Shown: one piece after another, positions 8,960 to 17,304 of the stretch
Numbering within the stretch: the stretch's first letter is position 1
How the letters are laid out: each line of letters begins with the position of its first letter
Assembly (NCBI GenBank): GCA_963819475.1
Contig: CAWFWE010000011.1
Coordinates: 1-64,000, forward strand
Reading direction: 5' to 3'
DNA from: DASUAS01 sp963819475
GTDB taxonomy: Bacteria > Actinomycetota > Acidimicrobiia > IMCC26256 > DASPTH01
DNA length: 64,000 nt
Translations under genes and position numbers: made by a program
The notes under the pieces: generated by a model
Told to the model about the DNA's origin: nothing
The model's database searches: none
The model's input: only the letters and a program-made list of their open reading frames with translations

Positions 8960-9032
8960 CAGCCCCGAGCAGATTCGAACTGCCGTTACCGCCTTGAGAG
9001 GGCGGCGTCCTCGGCCACTAGACGACGGGGCC
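8960..9032 (-). tRNA. tRNA-Glu (anticodon CTC)
   Basis: A 73-base cloverleaf. The acceptor stem GGCCCCG pairs with CGGGGCT, the anticodon arm CCGCC-CTCTCAA-GGCGG gives anticodon CTC, and the T loop has the standard TTCGAAT sequence. CCA is not encoded. It follows tRNA-Gln on the same strand, 30 bases downstream. Confidence 0.95.
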
Positions 9033-9062
9033 AGACCGGTTGCCAATCTGCCTTGCTGCGAG

Positions 9063-9134
9063 CTCGGGGGGGAGGACTCGAACCCCCAATGACAGGGCCA
9101 GAACCTGTTGTGTTGCCGATTACACCACCCCCGA
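9063..9134 (-). tRNA. tRNA-Gln (anticodon CTG)
   Basis: A 72-base cloverleaf. The acceptor TCGGGGG pairs with CCCCCGA, the anticodon arm ACAGG-TTCTGGC-CCTGT gives anticodon CTG, and the T loop is TTCGAGT. CCA is not encoded. It sits between gltX and tRNA-Glu on the same strand. In bacteria without glutaminyl-tRNA synthetase, the gltX product charges this tRNA with glutamate before amidation. Confidence 0.95.
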
Positions 9135-9167
9135 AGGGTCCCGCCACAGTAGCGGACGGGTCCCCGA

Positions 9168-9281
9168 CTCACTCCGTCTCCATGGTGTCGTTCGCTACTC
9201 GCCGGGATACCCGGCTCGCTCACGCTCACTCCGTCTCCACGGTGTCGTTCGCTACTCGCCGGGATACCCGGCTCGCTCACG
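9168..9281. repeat. 57-bp tandem duplication with internal hairpins
   Basis: Two copies (9168-9224 and 9225-9281) differ at one base. Each contains the palindrome GCCGGGATACCCGGC (9201-9215 and 9258-9272), a 6-bp stem with a 3-base loop. The second copy ends inside the last codons of gltX. It may act in processing or termination between gltX and the tRNAs. Confidence 0.85.
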
Positions 9282-10698
9282 CCAAGCGGTCGCGGGCGGC
9301 GCGGAGGCGACCGAGCGTGCGCTCGCGGCCGAGGAGGACCATCGAGTCGAAGAGCGGAAGTCCGCGGTGGATTCCCTCGACGACCGCGTAGACGGCCGGC
9401 GCCGCCTTCCGAAACTTGATGCCGAGCTCCTCGGTGACCGGCTGCAGCGCGACGCCCTCGGCCGTCCAGTCGCACGACTCGACGTGCGTGATCACCGCAT
9501 CGAGCACCTCACCGATCCGGTCGGTCCGCTCGACGACCTCCCAGGAATCAGGGGCGATGCGGAAGTCGGCCTCGTCGACGAACAGGAAACCCATCTGGTC
9601 GACGATCTGCACCAGGGTCACCGCTCGCTCCTGCGCGATCCCGACCGCCGCATCGACGACGGCGGCGTCGTACACGTCGCCGAAGCGGGCGCGGGCGAGC
9701 GGTTCGACCCGCGCGGTGAGCTCCTCGCGCGTCAGGCGACGGATCCATTCGCCGTTCAGCCAGTCGAGCTTCGCGCGGTCGAAGCCGGCGGCGGCGTGCG
9801 TCACGCGGTCGAGGTCGAATGCCGCGACCAGTGCGTCGGCGTCGAGCACCTCGTCGCCGTCGTCGGCCGGTGCCCACCCGAGCAGCGCGATGTAGTTCAT
9901 GAGCGCCTCCGGGAGGTAGCCGTCGTCGCGGAAGTCTTCGAGCGCGACCGCGCCGTGGCGCTTCGAGAGCTTGGCGCGCGACTCGGCGTCGACGATGAGC
10001 GGCAAATGGGCGTACTCCGGCACGTCGGTCGCGCCCAGCGCGGCCCGCAGCGCCAGCACCCGGTGGGTGGAGTCGATGAGGTCCTCGCCCCGGATGACCT
10101 GGGTGATCCCCATCTCCAGGTCGTCGACCGCGTTGGCGAGGAAGAAGATGGGGGCGCCGTCGGACCGCACGATCACGAAGTCGTGGATGAGCGACCAGTC
10201 CACCCGCACCTCGCCGCGGATGAGGTCGGTGAAGGTGCTCACGCCGTCGTCGGGCGTGCGGAAGCGGATGCTGCGCGGGCGACCCTCGGCCGCGAGCGCG
10301 ACGCGCTCGTCGGGGGTCAACGAGCGGCAGCGGCCGTCGTAACCGGGCGCGCGACCCGCCGCGACCGCGGCGTCGTTGCGCTCGCGCACCTCGTCCTCGG
10401 TGCAGTAGCACTCGTACGCGTCCCCTTGGGCGAGGAGCCGGTCGGCGGCGGCCACGTACACCGGGAATCGTGAGCTCTGGAGGATCGGCCCCTCGTCCCA
10501 GTCGATGCCGAGCCACCGGAGTGTCTCCTGGATCCCGACGACCCACTCCTCGCGGCTGCGCGCCACGTCGGTGTCCTCGATGCGGAGGACGAAGACGCCG
10601 TCGTGGTGGCGGCCGTAGAGCCAGTTGAACAGCGCGGTGCGGGCGCTGCCGATGTGCAGCGACCCGGTGGGCGCGGGTGAGAACCGGACGCGGATCAT
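9277..10698 (-). CDS. gltX: Glutamyl-tRNA synthetase
   Basis: Class I aminoacyl-tRNA synthetase of 473 residues that attaches glutamate to tRNA-Glu, and in the indirect pathway also to tRNA-Gln. The HIGH-type motif FSPAPTGSLHIGSARTAL begins at residue 6, the glutamyl-specific segment LRIEDTDVARS follows, and the KMSKS-type motif is KLSKRHG near residue 240. The C-terminal anticodon-binding helical domain is complete. The ATG at 10698 begins right at the Rossmann strand, as is usual. Immediately downstream lie the genes for both possible tRNA substrates, an arrangement known in other actinobacteria. Confidence 0.97.
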   Translation of the reverse strand: MIRVRFSPAPTGSLHIGSARTALFNWLYGRHHDGVFVLRIEDTDVARSREEWVVGIQETLRWLGIDWDEGPILQSSRFPVYVAAADRLLAQGDAYECYCTEDEVRERNDAAVAAGRAPGYDGRCRSLTPDERVALAAEGRPRSIRFRTPDDGVSTFTDLIRGEVRVDWSLIHDFVIVRSDGAPIFFLANAVDDLEMGITQVIRGEDLIDSTHRVLALRAALGATDVPEYAHLPLIVDAESRAKLSKRHGAVALEDFRDDGYLPEALMNYIALLGWAPADDGDEVLDADALVAAFDLDRVTHAAAGFDRAKLDWLNGEWIRRLTREELTARVEPLARARFGDVYDAAVVDAAVGIAQERAVTLVQIVDQMGFLFVDEADFRIAPDSWEVVERTDRIGEVLDAVITHVESCDWTAEGVALQPVTEELGIKFRKAAPAVYAVVEGIHRGLPLFDSMVLLGRERTLGRLRAARDRLA

Positions 10699-10720
10699 GG
10701 GTGCAGGTGGAGCGCGGCCG

Positions 10721-11254
10721 TCAGCGGTCGAGATGGCGTCGGACCGACGTGCGGAACTCGTCGAGCAGGCCGGCGACCTGCGGCGGCAGGCGCAGCACCC
10801 CGTCGGGGACCGCGTCGACGATCGCCCGCCGGACGCCGTACTCGTGGTCGGCGCCGTGCACGGTGGTGGCGCGCCACACGGCGAACTCGGGATCGACCTC
10901 GCCCAGGTAGCCGAGGAGCGTGGCCCCGGCCTCGACGTCGGCCATGGTCGGCGCACGCCCGAACGAGGCCGCCCGTTTCATACCCAACTCGGCGACGACC
11001 GACAGCGCGTCGCGGGCCGACTCGTGCGGCGCGAGGGAGATGCGGTCGGCCAGGCGATCGGCCAGCGTGAGCGCGTACCCGACGTTGGGGCCGGGCCGGC
11101 CGAGCAGCGAGCCGGTGGGCTGCCCGGCGACGAGGTCGCCGGGCCGGTCGGCCCGCCACCCCTTGGCCGCCGGCAGGTGCACCCCGGGCGCGAGGTTGGT
11201 CTCCTGACGGGGAAGGTCCGGCAGCTCGGGTGAGACGAAGGGGTCGGTGGGCAT
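10721..11254 (-). CDS. Conserved hypothetical protein
   Basis: A 177-residue soluble-looking protein with no family motif I recognise. The N-terminus is Pro-rich (SPELPDLPRQETNLAPG), followed by predicted helices including VGYALTLADRLADRISLA, a His-containing segment, and a Leu/Arg-rich end. It lies between cimA and gltX on the same strand, 9 bases after cimA, so it may be the last gene of the branched-chain amino acid operon. Base and codon use match the neighbours. Function unknown. Confidence 0.6.
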   Translation of the reverse strand: MPTDPFVSPELPDLPRQETNLAPGVHLPAAKGWRADRPGDLVAGQPTGSLLGRPGPNVGYALTLADRLADRISLAPHESARDALSVVAELGMKRAASFGRAPTMADVEAGATLLGYLGEVDPEFAVWRATTVHGADHEYGVRRAIVDAVPDGVLRLPPQVAGLLDEFRTSVRRHLDR

Positions 11255-11263
11255 GGTGGAGTG

Positions 11264-12892
11264 CTACTGCCCGCCGTCGTCCACGAGCAAGCCGTACACC
11301 AACGAGTCGTACAGCGCCTGCCACGACGCCTCGATGATGTTCTCGCTCACGCCGATGGTGGTCCAGCTGCGGTCGCCGTTCGTCGAGTCGACCAGCACCC
11401 GCGTGATGGCGCCGGTGCCCTTGGCCGTGTCGAGCACGCGCACCTTGTAGTCGGTCAGGTGCACCGAGGCGAGCGCCGGGTACCGGTTCCCCAACGCGGT
11501 GCGCAGGGCGGTGTCGAGCGCGTTCACCGGACCGTTGCCCTCGGAGGTGGCGATCACGCGCTCACCACCGACGTGCACCTTGATGGTGGCCTCGGTCGTG
11601 ACGCCGCCCGGCGCGGTGAACGGGTCGTCGTCGTCCGTGATGACCCGGAACGACTCGACCTCGAACCAGTCCTGCTCCCAGCCGCCGGCGCGCCGCATCA
11701 GCAGCTCGAGTGACGCGTCGGCGACCTCGAAGTGGTAGCCGTCGTGCTCCATCCGCTTCAGCGTGTCGATCAGGTCGTTGAGCTGCGGACCGTCGAGGGT
11801 GAGGCCGAGCTCCCGGGCCTTCATGGTCAGCGTGCTCTTGCCGGCCAGCTCCGACACCACGAAGCGGGTCCCGTTGCCCACGGAGTCCGGCGGCACGTGC
11901 TCGTACGCGTCGGGCCGCTTGGCGATGGCGCTGACGTGCAGCCCGGCCTTGTGCGCGAATGCGGACGAGCCCACATAGGGCGCCTGTGGGTTCAGCGCCA
12001 TGTTCACCAGCTCGGCCACGTGGTGCGCGACCGGCGTGAGCCGCTCCAGCCGGTCGACGGCGATGGTCTCGATCCCCATCTTCAGGGTGAGGTTCGGGAT
12101 GATCGTCGTGAGGTTGCAGTTGCCGGTGCGCTCGCCGTAGCCGTTGATGGTGCCCTGCACCTGGATGGCGCCGCCGCGGACGCCCGCCAGCGCGTTGGCA
12201 ACCCCGGTCCCCGCGTCGTCGTGGAGATGGACGGCGATGCCGACGTCGCCACCGAAGTACGCGACCACCTCGCGCACCACGTGCTCGACCTGGTTTGGGA
12301 GGCTCCCACCGTTCGTGTCGCACAGCACGAGGCGCGTGGCGCCGGCCTGCACGGCACCCTCGAGGACGCGCACGGAGAACTCGGGGTTTCGGCGGTAGCC
12401 GTCGAAGAAGTGCTCGGCGTCGTAGAACACGTCGCGACCGTCGGCGTGGAGGAACGCCACCGAGTCGGCCACCATCGCCACGCCCTCCTCGAGGGTGGTG
12501 CCGAGCGCCTCGAGCACGTGGTAGTCCCACGCCTTGCCCACGATGCACACGGTCGACGTGCCGGCGGCGAGGAGATTGCGGAGGGTGTCGTCGGAGTCGA
12601 CCTTGCCCTTGACGCGGCGGGTCGACCCGAACGCGACCAGCGTCGAGGTGTCGAGGTGCAGCTCGGACGGCGCGCGCCGGAAGAACTCGTCGTCCTTCGG
12701 GTTGGCTCCCGGCCAGCCGGCCTCGACGAAGTCGACGCCGAGCCAGTCGAGCTGCTCGGCGATGCGCAGCTTGTCGTCGACCGTGAGCGAGATGCCCTCG
12801 AGCTGGCTGCCGTCGCGCAACGTCGTGTCGTAGATCTCGACGCGCGCCGGCCAGCTGGGATCGCGTACGGCGGGGACCTCGTTAGCTGACAT
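11264..12892 (-). CDS. cimA: (R)-citramalate synthase
   Basis: Condenses pyruvate and acetyl-CoA to citramalate, the first step of threonine-independent isoleucine synthesis. Its product is processed by the leucine enzymes LeuCD and LeuB. The HMGL-like TIM barrel begins with YDTTLRDGSQLEG (about residue 20) and carries the metal-binding HLHDDAGTG. A LeuA-type dimer/regulatory domain ends the 542-residue protein. The Leu/Gly content near the active site and the motif LRDGSQLEGIS favour the cimA branch over 2-isopropylmalate synthase, for which a separate gene exists at 36302. The ATG at 12892 overlaps the end of ilvE by 11 bases, so the genes are one operon. Confidence 0.92.
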   Translation of the reverse strand: MSANEVPAVRDPSWPARVEIYDTTLRDGSQLEGISLTVDDKLRIAEQLDWLGVDFVEAGWPGANPKDDEFFRRAPSELHLDTSTLVAFGSTRRVKGKVDSDDTLRNLLAAGTSTVCIVGKAWDYHVLEALGTTLEEGVAMVADSVAFLHADGRDVFYDAEHFFDGYRRNPEFSVRVLEGAVQAGATRLVLCDTNGGSLPNQVEHVVREVVAYFGGDVGIAVHLHDDAGTGVANALAGVRGGAIQVQGTINGYGERTGNCNLTTIIPNLTLKMGIETIAVDRLERLTPVAHHVAELVNMALNPQAPYVGSSAFAHKAGLHVSAIAKRPDAYEHVPPDSVGNGTRFVVSELAGKSTLTMKARELGLTLDGPQLNDLIDTLKRMEHDGYHFEVADASLELLMRRAGGWEQDWFEVESFRVITDDDDPFTAPGGVTTEATIKVHVGGERVIATSEGNGPVNALDTALRTALGNRYPALASVHLTDYKVRVLDTAKGTGAITRVLVDSTNGDRSWTTIGVSENIIEASWQALYDSLVYGLLVDDGGQ

Positions 12893-13799
12893 ACTCCAAC
12901 CAGTCCTTGTAGCGCTCCACCTCGCCGCGCACGGCGGCAAAGTACGTCTCCTGGAGCGAGCGGGTGATCTTCCCCCGGTTGCCGATCTCGCGGTCGTCGA
13001 CGGAGCGGATCGGCACCACCTCGGCCGCGGTCCCGGTGAGGAACGCCTCGTCGGCGAGGTAGAGGTCGTGGCGGAGCAGCTGCTCCTCACGCACCGGGTA
13101 GCCGAGGTCGCGCGCGATGGTCATCACGGAATCGCGCGTGATCCCGCCCAGCGCACCGCTCGAGAGGGGCGGCGTGATCACCGCGCCGTCCTTCACGATG
13201 AACAGGTTCTCGCCCGTGCACTCGGCGACGAAGCCCTGCGTGTTCAGGAGAATGGCCTCGTCGTACCCCGACCGCACCGCCTCGACCTTGGCCAGGCTCG
13301 AGTTGATGTAGATGCCGGTGCCCTTCGCCGCGACCGGGTTGATGTTCGGATCCATGCGCCGCCACGACGACACCTTCATCCGGACACCCGCCTCGAGGCT
13401 CTCCTCCCCGAGGTACGAACCCCAGGGCCACACCGCGATCGCGACGTTCACCTCGCACGGCAGCGGGTTGAGCCCGATCTCGCCGTATCCGAGGTACGCG
13501 ATCGGGCGCACGTAGCAGGAGTCGAGGCCGCTCTCGCGCACGGTGAGCTTGCACGCGTCCACGAGCTGCTCTCGCGTCCACGGGATGGTCATCACGATGA
13601 GCTTGGCGGAGTCGAGCAGGCGCTGGATGTGGTCGGTGAGACGGAACACGGCCGGACCGTCGGCCGCCGCGTACGTCCGGATGCCCTCGAAGACACCCGA
13701 GCCGTAGTGCAGGCTATGCGTGAGCACGTGCACGCGGGCTTCGTCCCACGGCACGAGCTCGCCGTCCATCCAGATCTTCTCGGTCTTCTCGAAGGGCAT
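12882..13799 (-). CDS. ilvE: Branched-chain amino acid aminotransferase
   Basis: Class IV PLP-dependent aminotransferase (305 residues) that makes leucine, isoleucine and valine from their 2-keto acids. The N-terminus MPFEKTEKIWMDGELVPW, the motif HYGSGVFEGIRTY and the PLP lysine in NPVAAKGTGIY (about residue 158) identify the family. GFVAECTGENLFIV and GGITRDSVM further fit IlvE. It lies between leuB (1-base gap) and cimA (11-base overlap), matching its role as the last step of the pathway these genes feed. Confidence 0.95.
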   Translation of the reverse strand: MPFEKTEKIWMDGELVPWDEARVHVLTHSLHYGSGVFEGIRTYAAADGPAVFRLTDHIQRLLDSAKLIVMTIPWTREQLVDACKLTVRESGLDSCYVRPIAYLGYGEIGLNPLPCEVNVAIAVWPWGSYLGEESLEAGVRMKVSSWRRMDPNINPVAAKGTGIYINSSLAKVEAVRSGYDEAILLNTQGFVAECTGENLFIVKDGAVITPPLSSGALGGITRDSVMTIARDLGYPVREEQLLRHDLYLADEAFLTGTAAEVVPIRSVDDREIGNRGKITRSLQETYFAAVRGEVERYKDWLEYVS

Positions 13800-13800
13800 G

Positions 13801-14793
13801 TCAGATCCTCCCGGCTATGGCAGAGCCGATCTCGGCCGTGTTGCCGTTCACGTCGTCGGACTTCTCGACCGCCGCCCGCACCCGCGCCGCGGCGTCCGTC
13901 TCACCCAGGAACTCCAGCATCATCGCGGCCGAGATGATCGCGGCGCGGGGATCCGCCTTCCCGGTGCCGGCGATGTCGGGGGCCGAGCCGTGCACCGGCT
14001 CGAACAGTGACGGGCCGGTGCGGGCCGGATTCAGGTTCGCCGAGGCCGCCCGCCCGATGCCGCCGGACACCGCGCCGCCGAGGTCGGTGAGGATGTCGCC
14101 GAAGAGGTTGTCGGTGACGATCACGTCGTACCGGCCGGGGTCCTGCACGAAGTAGATGCACGCGGCATCGACGTGGTGGTAGGCGGTGGTCACGTCGGGG
14201 TACTCGGGCGCCACCGCGTCGAAGGCCCGCTGCCAGAGGTCGCCGGCGAACGTGAGCACGTTGGTCTTGTGCACGAGGGTGAGGTGCCGGCGTTCGCGCG
14301 CCTGTGCGAGGTCGAACGCATACCGGATCGCCCGTTCGACGCCCATGCGGGAGTTCACGGACCCCTGCGTCGCGACCTCGTGAGGCGTGCCCTTGCGCAG
14401 GAAGCCGCCCTCGCCGGCGTAGGTGCCCTCGGTGTTCTCCCGCACCACGAGCATGTCGACCCCGTCGTTGAACCGGTTGGGGCCGGCCAGGAACGGCCGG
14501 AGGTTCACGTACAGGTCGAGTTGGAAGCGGAGGGCGAGGAGGAGCCCGCGCTCGATCACACCCGGCGGCACCTCGGGCGTGCCCACCGCGCCGAGCATCA
14601 CCGCGTCAAGGCCCCGGATGGCGTCGAGGTGCTCCTGCCCCAGGACGACGCCGTCGCGGAGGTACCGGGACCCACCGAGGTCGAACGGCACCGGCTCGTA
14701 CGCGACGCCGGCGGCGTCGACGCACTTCATGGCCTCGGCCACGACCTCGGGACCGATGCCGTCCCCGCCGATGATCCCGATCTGATAGCTCAC
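13801..14793 (-). CDS. leuB: 3-isopropylmalate dehydrogenase
   Basis: NAD-dependent oxidative decarboxylase that turns 3-isopropylmalate into 2-oxoisocaproate, and acts on the methylmalate intermediate of the citramalate route. The N-terminus IGIIGGDGIGPEV, the substrate-Arg segment LVVRENTEGTYAGEGG and the metal-binding Asp region VTDNLFGDILTDLGGAVSGGIG are typical, as is FEPVHGSAPDIAG. I place the start at GTG 14793 (330 residues) because AGGA lies about 7 bases upstream and the family begins at this strand. A TTG at 14820 is an alternative. First gene of the operon, behind an attenuator. Confidence 0.93.
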   Translation of the reverse strand: MSYQIGIIGGDGIGPEVVAEAMKCVDAAGVAYEPVPFDLGGSRYLRDGVVLGQEHLDAIRGLDAVMLGAVGTPEVPPGVIERGLLLALRFQLDLYVNLRPFLAGPNRFNDGVDMLVVRENTEGTYAGEGGFLRKGTPHEVATQGSVNSRMGVERAIRYAFDLAQARERRHLTLVHKTNVLTFAGDLWQRAFDAVAPEYPDVTTAYHHVDAACIYFVQDPGRYDVIVTDNLFGDILTDLGGAVSGGIGRAASANLNPARTGPSLFEPVHGSAPDIAGTGKADPRAAIISAAMMLEFLGETDAAARVRAAVEKSDDVNGNTAEIGSAIAGRI

Positions 14794-14822
14794 GGAGGTT
14801 CCTCGAGTGCGATCCGACAATG

Positions 14823-14886
14823 AAAAACCGTCCGACCCCGGTGACGGAGTGGACGGCGAGAGGCGGGCGCCGGGTTGGGCGCCCGC
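14823..14886 (-). promoter_or_regulatory. Transcription attenuator of the leuB-ilvE-cimA operon
   Basis: On the minus strand a perfect 9-bp hairpin (14886-14878 with 14871-14863, 6-base loop) begins at the leader-peptide stop codon. It is followed by a terminator hairpin CCGTCC (14856-14851) / GGACGG (14833-14828) and five T residues (14827-14823). This is the layout of ribosome-mediated attenuation: stalling at the Val/Ile codons would cover the first hairpin and let the transcript escape the terminator. Confidence 0.8.
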
Positions 14887-14927
14887 TACGAAATTACGAT
14901 GACGAAGGTCGAGGTGGTGCTGCGCAT
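14886..14927 (-). CDS. Branched-chain amino acid leader peptide (13 aa)
   Basis: A tiny open frame, ATG to TAG, encoding MRSTTSTFVIVIS. Four branched-chain residues in a row (Val-Ile-Val-Ile) precede the stop, so low valine/isoleucine charging would stall the ribosome there. The ATG lies only 9 bases after the -10 box, so it would be read from a nearly leaderless transcript. It sits directly ahead of the attenuator hairpins and leuB. Confidence 0.8.
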   Translation of the reverse strand: MRSTTSTFVIVIS

Positions 14928-14936
14928 GAACCGCTC

Positions 14937-14965
14937 AGGATACCACCCCCGACCAGGGGTGTCGA
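14937..14965 (-). promoter_or_regulatory. Promoter of the leuB-ilvE-cimA operon
   Basis: TCGACA (14960-14965) and TATCCT (14937-14942) on the minus strand are separated by exactly 17 bases. This predicts a transcript start about 3 bases before the leader peptide ATG. The leuA promoter at 38021-38049 has the same geometry. Confidence 0.75.
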
Positions 14966-15058
14966 CGGGGTTCGGCGTCTGTGACCCGCCTGAGACAGGT
15001 CGCAATCGCTTGCTCGACCCCACCCGTAGCCTGGGCGACCTCACCTGGGAGGGTGTCC

Positions 15059-15760
15059 GTGCGTCGTCTGTGGAAGCGGCTCGTCCTCGGCCTCGTGGTG
15101 ATCGTCGGCCTCGCGTTCGCGGGCTGGTACTTCTTCCTGAAGACCGATCCCGAGCCCCGGGCCGCGATCAAGAACACGCCCGTGGTGACCGAGAGCACCG
15201 TCGCGGGTGAGACCAGCGCCGGCACCGACGGCACCTGGACGGTGAAGCCGGGGAACCAGAGCAACTTCGTCGGCTATCGGGTCACCGAGAAGCTGTTCGC
15301 CAACATCTCCGAGAGCGAGGCCACCGGGCGCACCGACAACGTCACGGGAACCATGAAGATCGAGGGCAGGACCATCAGCGACGTCACCGTCACCGCCGAT
15401 CTCCGCGACCTCACCTCCGACAACAGCTTCCGGGACGGCCGCATCCGGAGCGAGGGGCTCGAGTCGGACCAGTTCCCCGAGGCCAAGTTCGTGCTCACGA
15501 AGCCGATCGAGCTGGGCGCGGTCCCGACCGCCGGCACCACGATCACGACCGAGGCCACCGGCGACTTCACCCTGCACGGCGTCACCAAGTCGGTGACCGT
15601 CTCGCTCGAGGGGCGCTGGGACGGCAAGCAGGTCCAGGTCGTCGGCAACCTGCCGATCGTGTTCGGTGACTACGACATCACCGCACCCACCGCGCCCGCA
15701 GTTGCGTCGGTCGACGACCACGGCGAGATGGAGATGCAGCTCTTCTTCGACAGGAGCTGA
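15059..15760 (+). CDS. Membrane-anchored YceI-family protein
   Basis: A 233-residue protein with one N-terminal membrane segment (LVLGLVVIVGLAFAGWYFFL, residues about 7-26) and an extracytoplasmic YceI-like lipocalin domain. The domain opens with DGTWTVKPGNQSNFVGYRV and includes VTGTMKIEGRTISDVTVTAD, FRDGRIRSEGLESDQFPEA and FTLHGVTKSVTVSL. YceI domains bind isoprenoids or other amphiphiles; the ligand here is unknown. The GTG at 15059 is preferred because GGGAGGG ends 5 bases upstream. It diverges from the leuB operon. Confidence 0.85.
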   Translation: MRRLWKRLVLGLVVIVGLAFAGWYFFLKTDPEPRAAIKNTPVVTESTVAGETSAGTDGTWTVKPGNQSNFVGYRVTEKLFANISESEATGRTDNVTGTMKIEGRTISDVTVTADLRDLTSDNSFRDGRIRSEGLESDQFPEAKFVLTKPIELGAVPTAGTTITTEATGDFTLHGVTKSVTVSLEGRWDGKQVQVVGNLPIVFGDYDITAPTAPAVASVDDHGEMEMQLFFDRS

Positions 15761-15768
15761 GCGTGGAG

Positions 15769-17304
15769 CTACCCCGACAGACCGTTGTTGTCCGGCGTGC
15801 CGTTGTAGGTGGTCGGACCCGCCACCGTGTGGGTCTCGCTGTAGTTCTTGCTCACGTCGTACGAGATGGTGACGGTCGACGGGTTGCCCTTCATGGTGAA
15901 GTCGTCCACCACGATCTGGCTCGCCATCTGGTAGCCGTTGCCGCGGAGGTCCATCGTGCCCGACTTCATGTAGATGGTGCCGGACATCCCGCTCGCCTGC
16001 CCGTTCTCGTTGGTGCCGTTCCCCCGCCAGGTCTGGGTGGCGTCGTTCTGACGGTCTGCGAAGTTCATCATCCCGACGTACTCGCAGTAGATGCTGTTGG
16101 CGGTGCACTGCGGCTGGGTGATCCCGGTGAGGCGCAGCGCCCCGTTGCCGGTCGCCGTGATGCCGGCCCGCGTGACGCCGCCATTGGTGCCGGTCGCCGG
16201 GCAGCTGGGCCCGGAGCCCTGCTGGTAGTTGCTGCACGCAAAGTAGAGCATCACGCCGTCACCCTCGATGAGGTCGTTGCCGTTGAGCGTGATCCCGTCG
16301 GTGATGACGTAGATGCCCGGGTCCAGGTGGTGGGAGCCCGAGATCGTGCTGTAGATGCCCGGGCTCAGGGTGGCTCTGTTGGTGGTGCCGCCGGTACCGG
16401 TGTTGGTCGGGCAGAGGTTCACACTCGGAGGCTGCCCATCGGCACGGGAGCCGTCGCCGCACTCCGGAAGGTGCGCAAGCGGGTCCGTGACCGTGCCCTG
16501 GAGCGACCACGGAGGCGAGAAGCCGCCGCCCGAGAAGTTGTTGCACGAACCCGGCGGGCAGCTTCCCGGACCGCCGATCGACCCTCCGATCGTGCTGATC
16601 TTGACGTGCCCGTTCGGGTTGAGCGATGCCGCGGTGCTCGAGGTCGAGTTCACGATCACGTTGCCGTCGGTGATCGTCACGTCACCGTTCTGACCGTCGA
16701 GGGAGAGTCCCGTCGGGCTCAGGATGCACAACGCGCACGGGCCGCCGGCAGCCAACGCCGTGGTCTGCGACGCGGTCACGGTGAACACGACCTTGACCGT
16801 GGAGGCCGCGCCGATCGTGAGGTCGGTCGCGCCGACCGCCTTGCCGAAGTAGCTCTTGACGGTTGAGCTCGGAAGCCGCACGCGGAGGTAGTTGACGTTG
16901 TTGCCCAGGCTCGCGGAAGAGGGCGCCGGGAAGGAGCTGGTGGTCGCGGAGATGCAGCTGTTGCCGTTCGCCGAGTCGGGCCGGTACGCGAGCTTGTACG
17001 AATCGTCGCAGCCCACCCACGCGCTCGTGGGGATGTTGTCGTTGGCCTTCGCGTAGTTCTTGACCTGGGTGACGACCGTCGACCACGGGATCGATCCGTT
17101 CGCGGTCGACATCCCCGACTCGATCGCCTCCCCGCCGGCGAGCGCGGCGGCGTCGGCGCTCGCCTGCGCGGCGCGCCGCTCCTGGCGCGCGTTGCCCAGG
17201 TCGATCACCAGCGCCACCACCGAGAGCATCAGCACGAGCATGATGGCGAACAGCACCGCGATGACGCCGCTCTCGTCGCGGTGGTATCGCGCGCACCGCG
17301 TCAC
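15769..17304 (-). CDS. TadG-like pilus assembly protein
   Basis: Putative Flp pilus-assembly protein of 511 residues. The N-terminus DESGVIAVLFAIMLVLMLSV is the hydrophobic helix of the TadG N-terminal family, followed by the usual LVIDLGNARQERRAAQASADAAALAGG. The remaining ~430 residues are an extracellular Ser/Thr/Gly/Asn-rich, beta-type region with several Cys pairs and repeated Gly-Asn turns, possibly a beta helix. The GTG at 17304 overlaps the stop of tadE (GTGA). No VWA metal motif (DxSxS) is visible, so it is a shorter TadG-like form. Confidence 0.75.
   Translation of the reverse strand: MTRCARYHRDESGVIAVLFAIMLVLMLSVVALVIDLGNARQERRAAQASADAAALAGGEAIESGMSTANGSIPWSTVVTQVKNYAKANDNIPTSAWVGCDDSYKLAYRPDSANGNSCISATTSSFPAPSSASLGNNVNYLRVRLPSSTVKSYFGKAVGATDLTIGAASTVKVVFTVTASQTTALAAGGPCALCILSPTGLSLDGQNGDVTITDGNVIVNSTSSTAASLNPNGHVKISTIGGSIGGPGSCPPGSCNNFSGGGFSPPWSLQGTVTDPLAHLPECGDGSRADGQPPSVNLCPTNTGTGGTTNRATLSPGIYSTISGSHHLDPGIYVITDGITLNGNDLIEGDGVMLYFACSNYQQGSGPSCPATGTNGGVTRAGITATGNGALRLTGITQPQCTANSIYCEYVGMMNFADRQNDATQTWRGNGTNENGQASGMSGTIYMKSGTMDLRGNGYQMASQIVVDDFTMKGNPSTVTISYDVSKNYSETHTVAGPTTYNGTPDNNGLSG

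Noticed and set aside
8546..9391. Plus-strand open frames across the hupB-tRNA region
   Set aside because: They run through two tRNA genes and the duplicated 57-base units, and have no recognisable product.
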